In this document: in pieces, positions 62,450-64,000 of the stretch | How positions within the stretch are numbered: the stretch's first letter is position 1 | Layout of the letters: every line of letters starts with the position of its first letter | Source of the DNA: Geodermatophilus sp. DSM 45219 | GTDB taxonomy: Bacteria; Actinomycetota; Actinomycetes; Mycobacteriales; Geodermatophilaceae | Assembly (NCBI RefSeq): GCF_900104025.1 | Contig: NZ_FNIQ01000003.1 | Span: forward strand, 186,001-250,000 | Length of the DNA: 64,000 nt | Direction of reading: 5' to 3' | Position numbers and translations under genes: made by a program | Notes under the pieces: generated by a model | What the model was told of the DNA's origin: nothing | What the model saw: only the letters and a program-made list of their open reading frames with translations | Databases searched by the model: none

Positions 62450-64000
62450 ATGACCGAGATCACCCCGGGCAGCCACGGTCAGGGCGACGCACCGCCGCCC
62501 GGGTCCCCGGGCGCCTCCCCGAACGTGGGCCCGGTGCGCGACTCGGTCGCCGACCTGCCGTCCGGTGCCCCCACGGGTGCCCAGCGGGCCGCGGACGAGG
62601 CGCCGGCCGCGGTCGTGGGAGCGCGCCGGCCGCTCGACATCGGCCAGGACATCGACCTGCCGGCCGGCACCGGAGCGGCCACCGTCGGCACGCCGACCCT
62701 GCTGGGCCTGCCTGGCACCCGGCAGGCCGTGCAGCCGGCGTTCGACGAGCACCACCCGCCGGACCCGGCGCTCATCGGCGACTGCGTGCACTGCGGCTTC
62801 TGCCTGCCGACCTGTCCCACGTACGTGCTGTGGGGCGAGGAGATGGACAGCCCGCGCGGGCGCATCTACCTCATGAAGGAGGCGCTGGAGGGCGAGCCGC
62901 TCGACGACTCGATGGTGCGCCACTTCGACCAGTGCCTGGGGTGCATGGCCTGCGTGACGGCCTGCCCGTCCGGCGTGCAGTACGACAAGCTCATCGAGGC
63001 CACCCGGCCGCAGATCGAGCGGCGGTACGAGCGCTCCCGGGCCGAGAAGCTCTACCGCGACCTCATCTACAACCTGTTCCCCTACCCGCGGCGGCTGCGC
63101 GCCCTGCGCGGGCCGCTGCGGGCGTACCAGGCCAGCCGCCTCGGCAGCCTGCTGACCCGCTCGGGCCTGATCCGCCGGTTGCCGGCTCCCCTGCAGGCGA
63201 TGGAGTCGCTGGCGCCCAAGCTCGGCCCGGTGGAGTCCGTCCCCGAGCGGACCCCGGCCGTGGGACAGCGGCGGGCCGTCGTCGGGCTGCTGGCCGGGTG
63301 CGTGCAGGGCACCTTCTTCCCCGACGTGAACGCCGCGACCGTCCGGGTGCTCGCCGCCGAGGGCTGCGACGTCATCGCGCCGCGGCGGCAGGGTTGCTGC
63401 GGCGCCCTGCCCGGCCACGGCGGCCGGGAGGAGCAGGCCCTCGACTTCGCCAAGCGGACGATCGAGACCTTCGAGCGGGCCGGGGTCGACTACGTCGTGG
63501 TGAACGCGGCGGGCTGCGGCTCGAACATCAAGGAGTACGGGCACCAGCTGCGCGACGAGCCGGAGTGGGCGGAGCGCGCCGAGGCGCTGGCCCGCAGGTC
63601 CCGGGACATCAGCGAGTTCATCGTCGAGATCGGCCCGGTCGCCGAGCGGCACCCGCTGCCGATGACCGTGGCCTACCAGGACGCCTGCCACCTGGCCCAC
63701 GCGCAGGGCATCCGCGAGGAGCCGCGGAAGCTGCTGCGCGGGATCCCCGGCATCGAGCTCAAGCCGCTCGTCGAGGCCGAGCTCTGCTGCGGCAGCGCCG
63801 GCACCTACAACATGCTGCAGCCGGAGCCGGCGCGGGAGCTGGGCGAGCGCAAGGCGGCCGCCGTCCTCGCGACCGGGGCGGACCTCATGGTCACGGCCAA
63901 CCCCGGCTGCTGGATGCAGGTGGCGACGACGCTGGCCCGCATGGGCGAGCGGATGCCGGTCGCCCACACGGTCCAGGTGCTCGACGCCTCGATCCGCGGG
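62450..64000 (+). CDS. glcF: Glycolate oxidase iron-sulfur subunit GlcF (3' end beyond window)
   Basis: At least 517 residues are present. Two 4Fe-4S motifs (Cys112-x2-Cys-x2-Cys-x3-Cys in CVHCGFCLPTCP, and Cys162 onward in CLGCMACVTACP) precede two CCG domains (RQGCCGALPGHGG and AELCCGSAGTYN). It accepts electrons from GlcD for the respiratory chain. The first 105 or so residues are a Pro/Ala/Gly-rich extension not usual in GlcF, where the ferredoxin part begins near the N-terminus; a later true start is possible. The ATG directly follows the glcE stop. No stop occurs before base 64000. Confidence 0.9.
   Translation, partial: MTEITPGSHGQGDAPPPGSPGASPNVGPVRDSVADLPSGAPTGAQRAADEAPAAVVGARRPLDIGQDIDLPAGTGAATVGTPTLLGLPGTRQAVQPAFDEHHPPDPALIGDCVHCGFCLPTCPTYVLWGEEMDSPRGRIYLMKEALEGEPLDDSMVRHFDQCLGCMACVTACPSGVQYDKLIEATRPQIERRYERSRAEKLYRDLIYNLFPYPRRLRALRGPLRAYQASRLGSLLTRSGLIRRLPAPLQAMESLAPKLGPVESVPERTPAVGQRRAVVGLLAGCVQGTFFPDVNAATVRVLAAEGCDVIAPRRQGCCGALPGHGGREEQALDFAKRTIETFERAGVDYVVVNAAGCGSNIKEYGHQLRDEPEWAERAEALARRSRDISEFIVEIGPVAERHPLPMTVAYQDACHLAHAQGIREEPRKLLRGIPGIELKPLVEAELCCGSAGTYNMLQPEPARELGERKAAAVLATGADLMVTANPGCWMQVATTLARMGERMPVAHTVQVLDASIRG

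Noticed and set aside
60809..63967. A 1,052-codon minus-strand frame at the right end
   Set aside because: It is antisense to glcD, glcE and glcF, has His/Arg/Gly-rich low-complexity composition, and arises from GC-rich third positions. The same applies to other long antisense frames, such as 49288-53658 (+) and 42095-45466 (+).

Overview
The window is very GC-rich DNA with GTG starts, many 1-4 nt gene overlaps and several leaderless-looking starts. It carries a mycothiol-dependent formaldehyde dehydrogenase, actinobacterial families (DUF3073, DUF3151, a GPGG-motif small membrane protein) and an HspR-type operator at clpB. Together these place it in the Actinomycetota. The gene content and a dispersed hairpin repeat make me think of Geodermatophilaceae (Blastococcus, Geodermatophilus, Modestobacter), but that is inference. 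I saw no rRNA, tRNA, CRISPR array, transposase or phage gene, and no stretch above 300 bases lacks a gene.

Region 1 (1-13.7 kb) is a sugar or polyol utilisation island. It holds two LacI regulators, four Gfo/Idh/MocA dehydrogenases, a TIM-barrel isomerase, an aldo-keto reductase, a phytanoyl-CoA dioxygenase-like enzyme and a periplasmic-binding-protein sugar ABC transporter. A 14-bp palindrome marks the probable operator of the first LacI protein. A different 17-nt motif occurs at all three promoters around the second LacI gene.

Region 2 (13.7-16.2 kb) has a small gene frameshifted exactly at a (GCCG)5 tract, a valine/leucine-type dehydrogenase, a truncated SnoaL-like remnant and a DUF3073 protein.

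Region 3 (16.3-34.7 kb) is the de novo purine cluster (purM, purF, purL, purQ, purS, purC, purB, purD, purA) plus rsgA. Inserted in it are formaldehyde detoxification genes (mycothiol dehydrogenase and a metallo-beta-lactamase-fold hydrolase) and an OFA-family transporter with a tiny membrane partner.

Region 4 (34.8-50.2 kb) is mixed housekeeping: fructose-bisphosphate aldolase, pyrE, a flavin disulfide reductase, a GlcD-type oxidase, a sulfite-oxidase-like membrane molybdoenzyme, a fasciclin lipoprotein, clpB under a composite heat/thiol-stress promoter, an OhrR/OsmC peroxide module and a lipid kinase.

Region 5 (50.3-64 kb) is a C2/glyoxylate and CoA-acid module around an IclR regulator. 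It has a fused FAD/Fe-S 2-hydroxyacid dehydrogenase and an alanine/serine-glyoxylate aminotransferase on one strand. On the other are a MatC-like transporter, a CaiB-type CoA-transferase and an enoyl-CoA hydratase, followed by a free-standing malate synthase C-terminal domain and glcDEF (glcF runs off the end). A 15-nt palindrome occurs at both module promoters, so I infer one IclR regulon. This regulon and the orphan malate synthase domain are the most interesting items. Hairpin repeats of one family sit at eight gene ends across the window.
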